Origin: Eubacteriales bacterium | GTDB lineage: Bacteria; Bacillota; Clostridia; Lachnospirales; Lachnospiraceae | DNA length: 39,329 bases | Direction of reading: 5' to 3' | Assembly: GCA_030531385.1 (NCBI GenBank) | Contig: JAUNNP010000012.1 | Location: 1 to 39,329 of the forward strand | In this document: positions 1 through 8,944 of the stretch, piece after piece | How positions within the stretch are numbered: position 1 is the stretch's first letter | How the letters are laid out: each line of letters begins with the position of its first letter | The notes under the pieces: generated by a model | Told to the model about the DNA's origin: nothing | Seen by the model: the letters and a program-made list of their open reading frames with translations, nothing else | Database searches by the model: none | Program-made: the position numbers and the translations under genes

Positions 1-61
1 TGATGTTTTTATAGAAAACTTTGATATTTTTAGAGAAATTTCATAATTGCATTGGTTGACT

Positions 62-104
62 AAAGAACTCCACAGGAATTATCATAGCTGCAGAGTTCTT
101 TTTT
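62..104 (+). terminator. Probable terminator of the gene upstream of the window
   Basis: AAAGAACTC at 62-70 pairs with GAGTTCTTT at 93-101 and is followed by more T residues. The loop is long (about 22 bases), so it is a weaker candidate than others in this window. It would end transcription entering from the left edge. Confidence 0.55.
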
Positions 105-228
105 CATATCGGATATTCTGATATTCAGAGTGCATTTCAGCACTAAAATTACCCTACTGAATTTTAATTTATTATCGGAACAGGGGCTGCTTTTCCGAAA
201 TCATGTAATTTCAGGAGGACAATTAAAT

Positions 229-1146
229 ATGGAAACACTTAGCTTTGATGAGTTTTATGACCTGGTTGGGCAGAGGCTGGCGGATATTCTGAAAAAACGC
301 CTGCCGGTGGCAGAGCTTAGGAAGGAATATAAGGAAAGGCTGCAGGGACAGGGCTATTATGCACTGACGGTTGATGTGCCTTTCCTGGATGCGGCTGTTC
401 ATTTGAATGTCGAAAATATTTATTCATGCGCGGGCTCCAAAAGCATAGAGGAGATCGCCGGGATGGCTGCGGATATGGTTATGGCGAGACTTATCACGCT
501 GCCCGAGATAGAGGCAGATGAGATAATTGATTATGATAAAGCAAAGAATAATCTTATCATACAGGTGATTTCGGCAGAGAGAAATGAAAAGCTGCTGGCT
601 TCGATACCGCATAAACGGATACTGGACCTTGCGGTGATCTACCGTCTTATGATAAAGACATCGGACGGCTGGGAAACCTGCATCGTCAACAATATGTTGT
701 TTGAGGAATTTGGAATATCACAGGAAACTCTGTATAAGGATGCCGCGTTAAATTCCGCGAGGATCAATCCTGTGAAGATCGAGAATCTTGCGGCGGTTGG
801 AAAGAGGATAGCAGAAATGCTTGGATACAGCACATCGGTATTTTTTGATGAATATGTTAAAAGCCCGCTTTATTTTGTCGGGAACGAGGATTGTACGTTC
901 GGAGCGGCAGCAGTCTTTTATCCGGGTGTGCTTGAAAAATGCGCCGAGATCCTTAACGGAAGCTTTTTCATACTTCCGTCTTCAATACATGAAATGCTGA
1001 TACTGAAGGCCGGTGATGATGTAGATGTCGGGTGGCTGGAACGTATGGTCAGCGAGATCAATGAAGAGGTTATAGATCCCGAAGAAAGACTGACAGATCA
1101 TGTTTATTATTACGATGCCTGCAAAAAGGAATTCTGCGCGGCTTAA
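229..1146 (+). CDS. DUF5688 family protein (305 aa)
   Basis: This is a soluble-looking protein without signal peptide or membrane segments. The central stretch (a run like IPHKRILDLAVIYRL, then a NNMLFEEFGISQETLY run and an INPVKIENL run) is the pattern I associate with DUF5688, a family of unknown function common in Lachnospiraceae. The start at 229 is chosen because AGGAGG lies at 213-218; the frame stays open 99 bases further upstream but without a ribosome binding site. It precedes the aro operon on the same strand, yet a separate extended -10 promoter lies between them, so it need not be cotranscribed. No function can be assigned. The family call is from remembered pattern, not a search. 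Confidence 0.7.
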   Translation: METLSFDEFYDLVGQRLADILKKRLPVAELRKEYKERLQGQGYYALTVDVPFLDAAVHLNVENIYSCAGSKSIEEIAGMAADMVMARLITLPEIEADEIIDYDKAKNNLIIQVISAERNEKLLASIPHKRILDLAVIYRLMIKTSDGWETCIVNNMLFEEFGISQETLYKDAALNSARINPVKIENLAAVGKRIAEMLGYSTSVFFDEYVKSPLYFVGNEDCTFGAAAVFYPGVLEKCAEILNGSFFILPSSIHEMLILKAGDDVDVGWLERMVSEINEEVIDPEERLTDHVYYYDACKKEFCAA

Positions 1147-1151
1147 ATATG

Positions 1152-1160
1152 TGTTATAAT
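1152..1160 (+). promoter_or_regulatory. Extended -10 promoter for the aro operon
   Basis: TGTTATAAT is a TGN-extended consensus -10. No good -35 is visible (TTCTGC at 1132-1137 is the nearest fit), which is acceptable for extended -10 promoters. It sits about 50 bases before aroB, whose ribosome binding site is AAGAGGA near 1199-1205. Confidence 0.55.
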
Positions 1161-1211
1161 ATCCTTTCAAAGCCCTTTAGGCACATAAATTCAATTTAAG
1201 AGGATTAATAC

Positions 1212-2273
1212 ATGAGAACAATTGATATAACTACATCAAGCCCTTATCAGGTAATTGTTGGCCACGGTCTTCTTGAAGACTGCGGAAGCTATATTAAGAA
1301 TTCATTTATCAACAGCAGGGCAGAAACCGCGGCAATAATCACGGATGATGCAGTCGGACCGCTTTATGCAGGCAGGGTATCGGCATCACTTGAGGCACAG
1401 GGCTTTAATACCATCGTTTATATGATTCCAAACGGAGAAGCATCGAAGAGGATACAGACCTATCTCGGTGTTCTTGAGTTTCTTGCTGAAAACCATGTAA
1501 CGAGGACTGACTTTATCATAGCCCTTGGAGGCGGCGTTGTTGGCGATCTTGCAGGCTTTGCGGCTGCGACCTATTTGAGAAAAATAGACTTTATACAGAT
1601 CCCGACGACCCTGCTCGCCCAGGTGGATTCCTCAGTGGGAGGAAAGACCGGAGTGGACCTCGATGCCGGAAAAAATCTTGTGGGAGCTTTTTATCAGCCT
1701 AAGCTGGTCATCTGTGATCTGGATGCGCTGGATACACTTCCCGACGCGGTATTCAAGGCAGGCTGCGCCGAGGTCATTAAGTATGGTGTGCTTGGAGATG
1801 AGAGGCTTTTCTCACACCTTTCGCAGAATGCTCTGAATTTTGACAGGGAATATGTGGTTGGCAGATGCATCGAGATGAAAAGGGATATAGTTGTTGAGGA
1901 TGAGTTTGATACAGGCTTGAGACAGCTCCTTAATCTTGGACACACGCTTGGACATGCGGCCGAAAAGCTGAGTGATTTCACCCTGTCTCATGGAGAGGCA
2001 GTGTCGATCGGCATGGCGGCAATTTCCAAGGCGGGCGCTGCCAATGGCATATGCTCTGTTGAATGTGCTGCCAGGATCGCAAATGTTTTAAAGAAATTCG
2101 GACTGCCGACAGATTGTGATTATTCGATAGACGAGCTGTATGAAGCAATGCAATCGGATAAAAAGAGAAAGGGCGGAGATATCTCGCTCGTTATCCCTAA
2201 GCGTATCGGAAACTGTGAGATCAAGAAGATGCCGCTTCAGACTATGCGTGTCTTCATGGGTACGGGATTATGA
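1212..2273 (+). CDS. aroB: 3-dehydroquinate synthase
   Basis: AroB closes DAHP to 3-dehydroquinate, the second step of the shikimate pathway, in the cytosol using NAD and a divalent metal. The 353-residue length is typical. The glycine-rich NAD-binding run ALGGGVVGDLAGFAAATY and the following IPTTLLAQVDSSVGGKTGV motif are family hallmarks. Metal ligands are present as Glu in GCAEVIKYG and His residues in NLGHTLGHA and LSHGEAV. It is the first gene of the operon and its stop overlaps the aroA start by four bases (ATGA), which implies translational coupling. Confidence 0.97.
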   Translation: MRTIDITTSSPYQVIVGHGLLEDCGSYIKNSFINSRAETAAIITDDAVGPLYAGRVSASLEAQGFNTIVYMIPNGEASKRIQTYLGVLEFLAENHVTRTDFIIALGGGVVGDLAGFAAATYLRKIDFIQIPTTLLAQVDSSVGGKTGVDLDAGKNLVGAFYQPKLVICDLDALDTLPDAVFKAGCAEVIKYGVLGDERLFSHLSQNALNFDREYVVGRCIEMKRDIVVEDEFDTGLRQLLNLGHTLGHAAEKLSDFTLSHGEAVSIGMAAISKAGAANGICSVECAARIANVLKKFGLPTDCDYSIDELYEAMQSDKKRKGGDISLVIPKRIGNCEIKKMPLQTMRVFMGTGL

Positions 2274-3535
2274 AAGTAAAAATAGATCCGTCCCAGCTTC
2301 ACGGAAGCATTAAGGCGATCGCTTCAAAATCCCAGGCGCACAGGACGCTCATCTGTGCTGCCTTTGCTGACGGGCCGACAGACATTTACTGCAGGGAGCT
2401 TTCGCTCGACATTGAGGCCACTGCCGGCTGTCTTAAGGCTATGGGGAGCAATATTTCATATGACCGTGATGAGGGAGTATTTCATGTTGAGCCTTATGAC
2501 TGTGAAGCAGCAAAGACCGGTGCTGATGCTGAAGGCTTTATTACCATAGACGTGGGAGAGAGCGGCTCAACGCTCCGGTTTTTGCTCCCGATAGTCTGCG
2601 CGCTGGGACTTAAGACACATATAATCATGCACGGCAGGCTGCCTGAGCGTCCCCTTTCACCATTATGGGAGGAGCTTGAAGCTCATGGGGCTATTCTTTC
2701 TAAGAATGCTGACGGTACTATCGATGTGTCGGGGGCGCTTTGCGGAAGTGAATTTACGATCGCGGCAGATATCTCATCACAGTTTATAAGCGGACTGCTT
2801 TTTGCCATTCCGCTCATAAAGAATAAAAAGACCGATGCCGTGCTTACTCTTACAGGAAATATTGAGTCAGGAAACTATATCCTGATGACCATTAAGGCGC
2901 TGGAGCTCTTTGGAGTTAAAGTGGACCGTAACAAGGATAAGCTGCGTATAAGTAAGGATGCCGGATTTGTCTCGGCTGGGACCGCAGAGGTTGAAGGAGA
3001 CTGGTCTAATGGGGCTTTCTGGATAGCTGCTTCGGCAATGACAAAGGGAGAGCTTACAGTGACCGGTCTTGATCCTGGTTCCCCGCAGGGAGACCGGGCG
3101 GCAGCAGAGCTTAAGGAAAGGATACTTGCGGGAGGGGACGGGCAGGTCACACATATCGATGCACGTGATGTTCCTGACCTTGTGCCGGTACTTTCAGTGC
3201 TTGCGGCAGCTGTAAACGGTGAAACTGTTTTTGAACATGCGGAACGCCTCAGGATAAAGGAGAGCGACAGGATAAAGACTACCGTAGAGCTTCTTAAAAA
3301 CCTCGGCGCGGATGCCGATGAGACAGCGGACGGCATCAGAGTCCGCGGTACAGGAAGACTAAGAGGCGGAGACGTCGACAGTCATAACGATCACCGCATA
3401 GCTATGAGTGCAGCAGTCGCTTCCATCATATGCGAGAATGAGGTGACTGTGAGCGGTGCCGAGGCGGTCAGAAAATCTTATCCGGATTTCTGGAAGGACT
3501 TCGAAGCCCTTGGCGGCAGGATCACAGAGCTTTAA
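2270..3535 (+). CDS. aroA: 3-phosphoshikimate 1-carboxyvinyltransferase (EPSP synthase)
   Basis: AroA transfers the enolpyruvyl group of PEP to shikimate 3-phosphate. The 421 residues show the N-terminal SKSQAHRTLICAAFADG substrate loop, the GESGSTLRFLLPI run (PEP-binding glycine region), RIKESDRI near the C-terminal third, and the NDHRIAMSAAVA and SYPDFWKDF closing motifs. Length is normal. It overlaps aroB by four bases and is followed 19 bases later by aroC with its own AAGAGGT site, so it sits in a tight operon. Confidence 0.97.
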   Translation: MKVKIDPSQLHGSIKAIASKSQAHRTLICAAFADGPTDIYCRELSLDIEATAGCLKAMGSNISYDRDEGVFHVEPYDCEAAKTGADAEGFITIDVGESGSTLRFLLPIVCALGLKTHIIMHGRLPERPLSPLWEELEAHGAILSKNADGTIDVSGALCGSEFTIAADISSQFISGLLFAIPLIKNKKTDAVLTLTGNIESGNYILMTIKALELFGVKVDRNKDKLRISKDAGFVSAGTAEVEGDWSNGAFWIAASAMTKGELTVTGLDPGSPQGDRAAAELKERILAGGDGQVTHIDARDVPDLVPVLSVLAAAVNGETVFEHAERLRIKESDRIKTTVELLKNLGADADETADGIRVRGTGRLRGGDVDSHNDHRIAMSAAVASIICENEVTVSGAEAVRKSYPDFWKDFEALGGRITEL

Positions 3536-3554
3536 TAAGAGGTAAACAGATAAC

Positions 3555-4565
3555 ATGGGAAATACGATAGGCAGCATTTTCAGATTTACTATCTGGGGAC
3601 AGTCGCACGCGCCTGCGATAGGCGTGACTATAGAGGGCCTTCCGGCAGGAACACATATAGACCGGGAAAAGCTTCAGCTTTTTCTTGACAGAAGAAGACC
3701 GGGGCAGAATCAATATTCCACGACCAGAAAGGAAAGCGATACGGCTGTTTTTGCCGCAGGCTTAAATGAGGACTCGGATACAGTTGGGGCACCGGTGACG
3801 GCAATAATCAAAAATACCAATACCCGCTCCTCTGATTATAATGAATTAAAGTATATTCCAAGGCCGGGACATTCGGATTATGCGGCTATGGCAAAATATG
3901 GGGAATCCCGTGATGCTGCAGGCGGCGGTCAGTTCTCCGGCAGACTTACGGCTCCATTATGTATAGCCGGCGGCATTGCTATTCAGATACTTGAGAAAAA
4001 GGGTATTAAGATATCTGCCCGCCCCGTTATGATAGGCGGCGAGACTGAGGAAGAAAAGATGCTTGAGAGGATCGATGAAGCGCGCGCGGACGGCGACTCG
4101 GTAGGCGGCATCATTGAATGCGTGATAGAGGGCGTTCCGGCCGGTGTCGGAGAGCCTATGTTTGACGGCATCGAGAGCCGTATAGCCCAGATGGTATTTG
4201 GTATTCCGGCGGTAAAGGGCGTGGAGTTTGGTTCAGGCTTTGGCTGCGCGGGGCTTAAGGGCAGCGAAAATAACGATCCGTTTATCTTTAAGGACGGCAG
4301 AGTGCAGACTGAGGGCAATAATCACGGCGGGATCCTCGGAGGCATCACCTCCTCTATGCCTATAGTTTTCAGGGCTGCGTTTAAGCCCACACCGTCGATC
4401 GCAAAGGAGCAGGACAGCATCGATATAAGGACGAATGAGGCTGTAAAGCTAAAGGTGAAGGGACGGCACGACCCGTGCATAGTTTTAAGAGCTGTTCCGG
4501 TAGTAGAGGCAGCAGCTGCAGCAGCGATACTTGATGAAATATTTTTGAGTGAGGTCAGGCTGTAA
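3555..4565 (+). CDS. aroC: Chorismate synthase
   Basis: AroC converts EPSP to chorismate using reduced FMN. The N-terminal GQSHAPAIGVTIEGLPAG, the RPGHSDY motif and the GGGQFSGRLTAPLCIAGG run are family signatures, as is the later GNNHGGILGGITSSMPI run. At 336 residues it is at the short end of the family (about 340-390), though no domain appears missing; the C-terminus ends soon after an alanine-rich helix. The ribosome binding site is AAGAGGT. The flavin reductase six genes into this operon could in principle supply reduced FMN; that link is inference only. Confidence 0.95.
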   Translation: MGNTIGSIFRFTIWGQSHAPAIGVTIEGLPAGTHIDREKLQLFLDRRRPGQNQYSTTRKESDTAVFAAGLNEDSDTVGAPVTAIIKNTNTRSSDYNELKYIPRPGHSDYAAMAKYGESRDAAGGGQFSGRLTAPLCIAGGIAIQILEKKGIKISARPVMIGGETEEEKMLERIDEARADGDSVGGIIECVIEGVPAGVGEPMFDGIESRIAQMVFGIPAVKGVEFGSGFGCAGLKGSENNDPFIFKDGRVQTEGNNHGGILGGITSSMPIVFRAAFKPTPSIAKEQDSIDIRTNEAVKLKVKGRHDPCIVLRAVPVVEAAAAAAILDEIFLSEVRL

Positions 4566-4625
4566 GAGCCTGAAAACAGTGTTAAATGGCCTGTAAAAAC
4601 AGGGCTTGACCGGGAGGATAAAGAT

Positions 4626-5768
4626 ATGGGACTTGAGGAATTAAGAGAGCAGATAGACGCGGTAGATAAAAGACTGGTCGAGGATGTTAAGGAGCGAATG
4701 AAGGTCTCTGCGGAGATCGGCATGTATAAGCGCGAGCATGGCATCCCTGTGATGGACTCAAAGCGTGAGCGGGAGGTCCTTCATAAGATATCAAAAATGG
4801 TGGATGATCCTATGATGGATTCATATTTCCGCGTTCTTTATTCACTGCTTATGGAGCTTAGCCGTTCATATCAGAATAAGCTTATAAATGAAAATGACGA
4901 GGCGATAAAGGTAGTCGAGGATGCGATCGCCAATACACCGAAGATGTTCCCCAAGGTTGCAAAGGTAGCCTGCCAGGGTGTTGAGGGTGCTTATTCCAAT
5001 ATTGCCGCCGAGAAGATTTTTAAGAATCCCGACATCCTGTACACCGGAAACTTTGAGGGAGTATTCCGCGCAGTTGAAAACGGACTCTGCGATTACGGTA
5101 TCCTGCCTATCGAAAACAGTACAGCGGGCTCAGTAAGAAATGTTTACGACCTTATGCTTTCACATAATTTCTATATTGTCCGCAGCACCAGGATCAAGGT
5201 AAACCACTGCCTTATTGCCAAAAATGGTGTAGATATAAGGGATGTTAAGGAAGTATATTCCCATGAGCAGGCCATCAGCCAGTGCAGTGAGTATCTTAAG
5301 GAGCTCGGAGTAAAGGTGACCTCTGTAGCCAATACCGCCATGGCGGCTTCGATGGTCGCTTCATCAGACAGAAAGGATGTAGCTGCTATTTCTTCATTCA
5401 GATGCGCTGAGCTTTATGGATTAAAGAGTATTGCGTCAAACATCCAGGATAACGGAAACAATCACACGAGATTCATATGTATATCAAAGAAACCCGAGAT
5501 ATTCCCGGGAGCAAATAAGACATCTCTTATGATGGTCCTTTCACACAGACCCGGCGCTCTTTATAAGATGCTTGCAAGATTCTATGCGCTTGACATCAAT
5601 GTTCAGAAGCTTGAGAGCCGTCCTATCCCGGACAGAGACTTTGAGTTCATGTTCTACTTTGATATCGAGACATCTGTCTATTCCGAGGAATTCGTCCAGC
5701 TTATGAGAGAACTGAGCGACGGTACTGAGGAGTTCCATTATCTGGGCAGCTATAATGAGGTCATCTAA
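4626..5768 (+). CDS. pheA: Bifunctional chorismate mutase / prephenate dehydratase
   Basis: PheA makes prephenate from chorismate and then phenylpyruvate, committing carbon to phenylalanine. Three parts are visible in 380 residues: an AroQ-type chorismate mutase helix bundle (about 1-90), a prephenate dehydratase domain (about 108-285, with a GVEGAYSNIAAEKIF start, IENSTAGSV and NHTRFICI), and a C-terminal ACT domain (about 295-375). The ACT domain carries PGALYKML and ESRPIPDRDFEFMFYFD, matching the GAL and ESRP motifs that bind phenylalanine, so feedback inhibition is expected. GGGAGG near 4612 precedes the start. It ends directly against the next gene: TAA is followed at once by ATG. Confidence 0.95.
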   Translation: MGLEELREQIDAVDKRLVEDVKERMKVSAEIGMYKREHGIPVMDSKREREVLHKISKMVDDPMMDSYFRVLYSLLMELSRSYQNKLINENDEAIKVVEDAIANTPKMFPKVAKVACQGVEGAYSNIAAEKIFKNPDILYTGNFEGVFRAVENGLCDYGILPIENSTAGSVRNVYDLMLSHNFYIVRSTRIKVNHCLIAKNGVDIRDVKEVYSHEQAISQCSEYLKELGVKVTSVANTAMAASMVASSDRKDVAAISSFRCAELYGLKSIASNIQDNGNNHTRFICISKKPEIFPGANKTSLMMVLSHRPGALYKMLARFYALDINVQKLESRPIPDRDFEFMFYFDIETSVYSEEFVQLMRELSDGTEEFHYLGSYNEVI

Positions 5769-6998
5769 ATGAATAAATACGGTCTTTTGGGAGAAAAGCT
5801 CGGACACAGCTACTCCCCGCAGATACATGGCATGCTCTGTGATTATGAATATAAGCTCTATGAGGTCGAAAAGGAAAATGTAGGCAAATTTCTTTCTGAG
5901 ACAGAGCTTTCCGGAATGAATGTCACCATTCCTTACAAGAAAACTGTAATGGAGCATTGCGTGTGGCTTTCTGAAACGGCGGGAAAGATGGGCTGTGTCA
6001 ATACTCTTGTAAAGGAAGCTGACGGCTGGCATGGATATAATACAGATTACTATGGCTTCTGCAGCCTTGTAAAGGTCAACGGCATAGAGGTAAGCGGCAG
6101 GAAAGCAGTAGTGCTTGGAAGCGGAGGAGCATCAAATACCGTATGCAGGGCACTTGAGGATCTTGGAGCAAGTGAGGTCGTTGTCATTTCCAGAAGCGGT
6201 GAAAATAACTATAACAATCTGGAAAAGCATAAGGATGCCGCGATCATTGTAAATGCCACACCGGTAGGTATGTATCCAAATAACGGTAAGGCGGCAGTCG
6301 ATCTTAAGATGTTCCCAAGGTGCGAGGCAGTACTTGATGTTGTTTATAATCCGTCTAAGACGGCTATCATCCTTCAGGCAGAGGAGCTTAATATAAAATG
6401 CGCAAGCGGTCTGTATATGCTTGTGGGACAGGCAAAAAGGAGTGCGGAGCTGTTTACGGGAAAGGATATAGACGATTCTGAAATAGAACGCATAAATCAT
6501 ATTCTTGATGTCCGTATGGAAAACATTATACTTATAGGAATGCCCGGTTCCGGAAAGAGCAGCATAGGAAAAGCTCTCGCGGGAAAGCTTCAAAGAAGCT
6601 TTATAGATGCCGATGAGGAGATAGTAAAGAAGGCAGGCAAAGAGATCCCCGAGATATTTAAGGAAGGCGGAGAGGAAGCTTTCAGGAAGATCGAGACTGA
6701 AGTGCTTTCAGAACTCGGAAAGCTTTCCGGGTGCATCATTGCGACAGGAGGCGGCTGCATTACAAGGAAAGAAAACTATCCGCTGCTTCATCAAAATGGA
6801 CATATAGTCTGGATAAAGAGGGCACTTGATGTGCTGCCGGTAGACGGCAGACCTATCTCACAGAGCAATCCGCTTGAAAAGCTTTATGCTGAGAGAAAGG
6901 ATAAGTACGAAGCATTCGCGGATATAGAGGTCGTAAATGACAGGACCATAGAGGAAGCTGCCGCGGATGTGATCAAATGTCTGGAGGAGAGCTTATGA
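5769..6998 (+). CDS. aroE/aroK: Fused shikimate dehydrogenase - shikimate kinase
   Basis: A single 409-residue frame carries two sequential pathway enzymes. Residues 1 to about 249 are AroE: GEKLGHSYSPQIHGMLC, the NVTIPYK catalytic-lysine motif, NTDYYGF, and the VLGSGGASNTV dinucleotide-binding turn. Residues from about 250 are AroK: LIGMPGSGKSSIGKALAG is the Walker A, followed by FIDADEEI, TGGGCITR and the DGRPIS lid arginine region. The kinase part is about 160 residues, close to free-standing AroK. An internal Met at 6516 marks the domain border, so a separate kinase product from internal initiation is possible but no clear ribosome site supports it. The stop overlaps the next start (ATGA). 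Confidence 0.95.
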   Translation: MNKYGLLGEKLGHSYSPQIHGMLCDYEYKLYEVEKENVGKFLSETELSGMNVTIPYKKTVMEHCVWLSETAGKMGCVNTLVKEADGWHGYNTDYYGFCSLVKVNGIEVSGRKAVVLGSGGASNTVCRALEDLGASEVVVISRSGENNYNNLEKHKDAAIIVNATPVGMYPNNGKAAVDLKMFPRCEAVLDVVYNPSKTAIILQAEELNIKCASGLYMLVGQAKRSAELFTGKDIDDSEIERINHILDVRMENIILIGMPGSGKSSIGKALAGKLQRSFIDADEEIVKKAGKEIPEIFKEGGEEAFRKIETEVLSELGKLSGCIIATGGGCITRKENYPLLHQNGHIVWIKRALDVLPVDGRPISQSNPLEKLYAERKDKYEAFADIEVVNDRTIEEAAADVIKCLEESL

Positions 6999-7606
6999 CG
7001 GACATGAAGCGGACCTGGAAGCCGGGAAATATGGTATATCCTGTTCCTGCAGTCCTCGTAAGTGTCGGCAGGGAGTCCGGAGAGACAAATATGTTCACCG
7101 TTGCCTGGGTGGGAAATGTCTGCACAGACCCCCCGATGCTCAGCATCTCGGTAAGGCAGGAAAGATACTCCAATGATTTTATTGAAGAAAATGGGGAGTT
7201 CGTTGTCAACCTGACGACAGAAAAGCTTGCATGGGCCACCGATTTTTGCGGCGTAAGGTCGGGAAGGGATGTGGACAAGTGGAAGGAGTGCGGGCTTACT
7301 CCTATGAAGGCATCGGAGCTTTCATATGCTCCTCTCATAAAGGAAAGTCCTGTAAATATAGAATGCAGGGTCAGTCAGAGGCTGGAGCTTGGAAGCCATA
7401 TTATGTATCTGGCTGAGGTGCTGAGTGTACATGTGGACGAGGCGGTATTTGATGAAACAGGCAAGGCTGACCTTGCGGCCGCGGGGCTTATCGCTTATTC
7501 ACACGGAGAATATGTTAAGCTTGAAAAAACGCTTGGGACATTCGGATATTCGGTAAGAAAGAAACCTAAGAAACCTAAGAAATCAAAGAAGAAAAGATCT
7601 GAATAA
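6995..7606 (+). CDS. Flavin reductase family protein (FMN-binding split barrel)
   Basis: The 203-residue protein has the flavin-reductase-like split-barrel pattern: PVPAVLVSVG near the N-terminus, FTVAWVGNVCTDPPMLSISV (FMN phosphate-binding region), and GEFVVNLTTEKLAWATDFCG. Members reduce FMN with NAD(P)H or act as flavoprotein oxidoreductases. The start at 6995 overlaps the aroE/K stop and has GGAGGAG at 6982-6988, so it is the last gene of the aro operon. The C-terminus is an unusual lysine tail with repeated KKPKKPKK, probably disordered and nucleic-acid- or membrane-sticky. Substrate is unknown. Confidence 0.85.
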   Translation: MTDMKRTWKPGNMVYPVPAVLVSVGRESGETNMFTVAWVGNVCTDPPMLSISVRQERYSNDFIEENGEFVVNLTTEKLAWATDFCGVRSGRDVDKWKECGLTPMKASELSYAPLIKESPVNIECRVSQRLELGSHIMYLAEVLSVHVDEAVFDETGKADLAAAGLIAYSHGEYVKLEKTLGTFGYSVRKKPKKPKKSKKKRSE

Positions 7607-7624
7607 TCGATATGGTGTCAGTGG

Positions 7625-7724
7625 GGTGTCAGGGGGACGGTTCTTTTGACACCTTTTTCAATTTTCGTCGGTTGATCAGTATGTCTGTCAAAAAAGGTGT
7701 CAAAAGAACCGTCCCCCTGACACC
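7625..7724. repeat. Inverted pair of the 29-bp GTGTCA/TGACAC palindromic repeat
   Basis: Copy 1 (7625-7653) starts GGTGTCAGGGGGACGGTTC and ends TGACACC; copy 2 (7696-7724) is its exact reverse complement. Each copy is itself ended by complementary GGTGTCA/TGACACC, and the pair can form a 29-bp stem with a 42-base loop. An extra GTGTCA lies just before, at 7616. Related copies occur at 15252, 18662 and 21441/21508. It sits between two convergent genes, beside a separate standard terminator. Confidence 0.9.
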
Positions 7725-7738
7725 CCCTGTAAATAAAA

Positions 7739-7774
7739 AAAATATGCCGGGGAAAAAGATCCCCGGCATATTTT
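7739..7774. terminator. Bidirectional terminator between the aro operon and pdxA
   Basis: A perfect 15-bp stem, AAAATATGCCGGGGA against TCCCCGGCATATTTT, with a short A-rich loop. A tracts on the left and T tracts on the right let it work for the forward flavin reductase transcript and the reverse pdxA transcript. Confidence 0.9.
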
Positions 7775-7783
7775 ATAAATCAT

Positions 7784-8875
7784 TTAAGCATTTTCCTTCT
7801 TGGCGTTTGCAAGTCTGATAGCATAGTCGATCGCATTGGTGAGGCTGAGCTCATTAGCGTGGCCGTCACCCGCGTGACCGAAGCCTGTACCATGGTCAAC
7901 GCTGGCACGGATAATAGGAAGTCCGAGTGTTACGTTGATACCTGCAACTGCATCCCAGGCCTTCTTCTCGTGGTTGTAAACGAAGCCCTTTACCTTAAGC
8001 GGAATATGTCCCTGGTCGTGGTACATTACAACGACGATGTCATACCAGCCGCCAAGTGCCTTTGAGAATACTGTATCCGGAGGTGTAGGTGCCTTCTCAG
8101 GAATATTGATGCCTTCAGCAAGTGCTGCATCGATAGCAGGCTGGATCTCCTCGATCTCCTCGGTTCCGAACATTCCGTGCTCACCACAGTGTGGGTTAAG
8201 ACCTGCCACACCTACCTTAGGCTCCTTGATACCAAGAGCCTTGCAGCCCTCATTGGCAATACGGATGCACTCAAGAACTCTGTCCTTCTTAACTCTGTCA
8301 CATGCCTCACGAAGAGAAACATGGGTAGAAACATGAACTACTCTTAAGCCCTCGTGAGCAAGCATCATGGTGTACTTCTTTGTATTGGTATAGTCAGCAT
8401 AGATCTCAGTATGACCTGAATAATGGTGACCGGCCATATTGATGGCTTCCTTGCTGAGTGCGTTGGTAACGGTAGCATCGATCTCGCCTGCCATAGCAAG
8501 CTCGATAACCTTTTTTACATAGTTGAATGCTGCCTCACCGCCGACCTCACAGGCGCCTACCTTGAATGGCTTCGGAGCATCAAGATCTGAAGTATCCGGG
8601 ATCTTATCTGCAGGCACAAGACCCATATCAAGTACATCAATGGTGCCATACTCATACTTTGCTTCAGCAACTGACTTGATAGGGTTAAGCTTTACATCGA
8701 GACCAGAAGCTTTTTTTGCAACCTTAGCTGCATAGGTCATGCTGGTCATATCGCCGACGATAAGAGGACGGCATCTGTCATAGATGGACTTATCCATTAA
8801 GGCTTTGATGGAGATCTCAGGGCCGTTTCCATAAGGGTCTCCCATTGTGATTCCGATAATAGGCAATGTGTTCAT
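7784..8875 (-). CDS. pdxA2: PdxA-family 4-phosphate dehydrogenase (PdxA2-type, D-threonate/D-erythronate 4-phosphate)
   Basis: The 363-residue protein has PdxA features: ITMGDPYGNGPEI at the N-terminus, a SGHTEIYADY run, a GLNPHCGEHGMFG run with metal-ligand histidine, and MYHDQGHIPLK. The family oxidises 4-phospho-hydroxy acids with NAD followed by decarboxylation. Classical PdxA acts in pyridoxal phosphate synthesis; PdxA2 turns D-threonate 4-phosphate into dihydroxyacetone phosphate. The partner gene upstream is a DUF1537 kinase and no other PLP-synthesis gene is near, so the catabolic PdxA2 role is preferred. The start at 8875 has CAGGAGGAAAAACC directly before it; the frame stays open 30 bases further up without such a site. 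Confidence 0.85.
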   Translation of the reverse strand: MNTLPIIGITMGDPYGNGPEISIKALMDKSIYDRCRPLIVGDMTSMTYAAKVAKKASGLDVKLNPIKSVAEAKYEYGTIDVLDMGLVPADKIPDTSDLDAPKPFKVGACEVGGEAAFNYVKKVIELAMAGEIDATVTNALSKEAINMAGHHYSGHTEIYADYTNTKKYTMMLAHEGLRVVHVSTHVSLREACDRVKKDRVLECIRIANEGCKALGIKEPKVGVAGLNPHCGEHGMFGTEEIEEIQPAIDAALAEGINIPEKAPTPPDTVFSKALGGWYDIVVVMYHDQGHIPLKVKGFVYNHEKKAWDAVAGINVTLGLPIIRASVDHGTGFGHAGDGHANELSLTNAIDYAIRLANAKKENA

Positions 8876-8898
8876 TGGTTTTTCCTCCTGAATTATCT

Positions 8899-8944
8899 TA
8901 AGCATAGATTATACTACATCATCATAAGCATAAATTATACTACA
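8899..8944. repeat. 26-bp-period tandem duplication in the dtnK-pdxA2 gap
   Basis: TAAGCATA(G/A)ATTATACTACA occurs at 8899-8918 and again at 8925-8944 with one difference. The right copy includes the last codons and the stop of the kinase gene. On the reverse strand each copy reads GTAGTATAAT, so the duplication puts two TATAAT boxes ahead of pdxA2. Confidence 0.75.

Noticed and set aside
7612..7818. A 68-residue forward open frame
   Set aside because: It is composed of the inverted repeat pair and the terminator and runs into the pdxA2 end; no ribosome site.
7784..8875. Classical PdxA of vitamin B6 synthesis
   Set aside because: Not excluded by sequence, but the adjoining DUF1537 kinase and lack of other B6 genes make the PdxA2 role the better reading.
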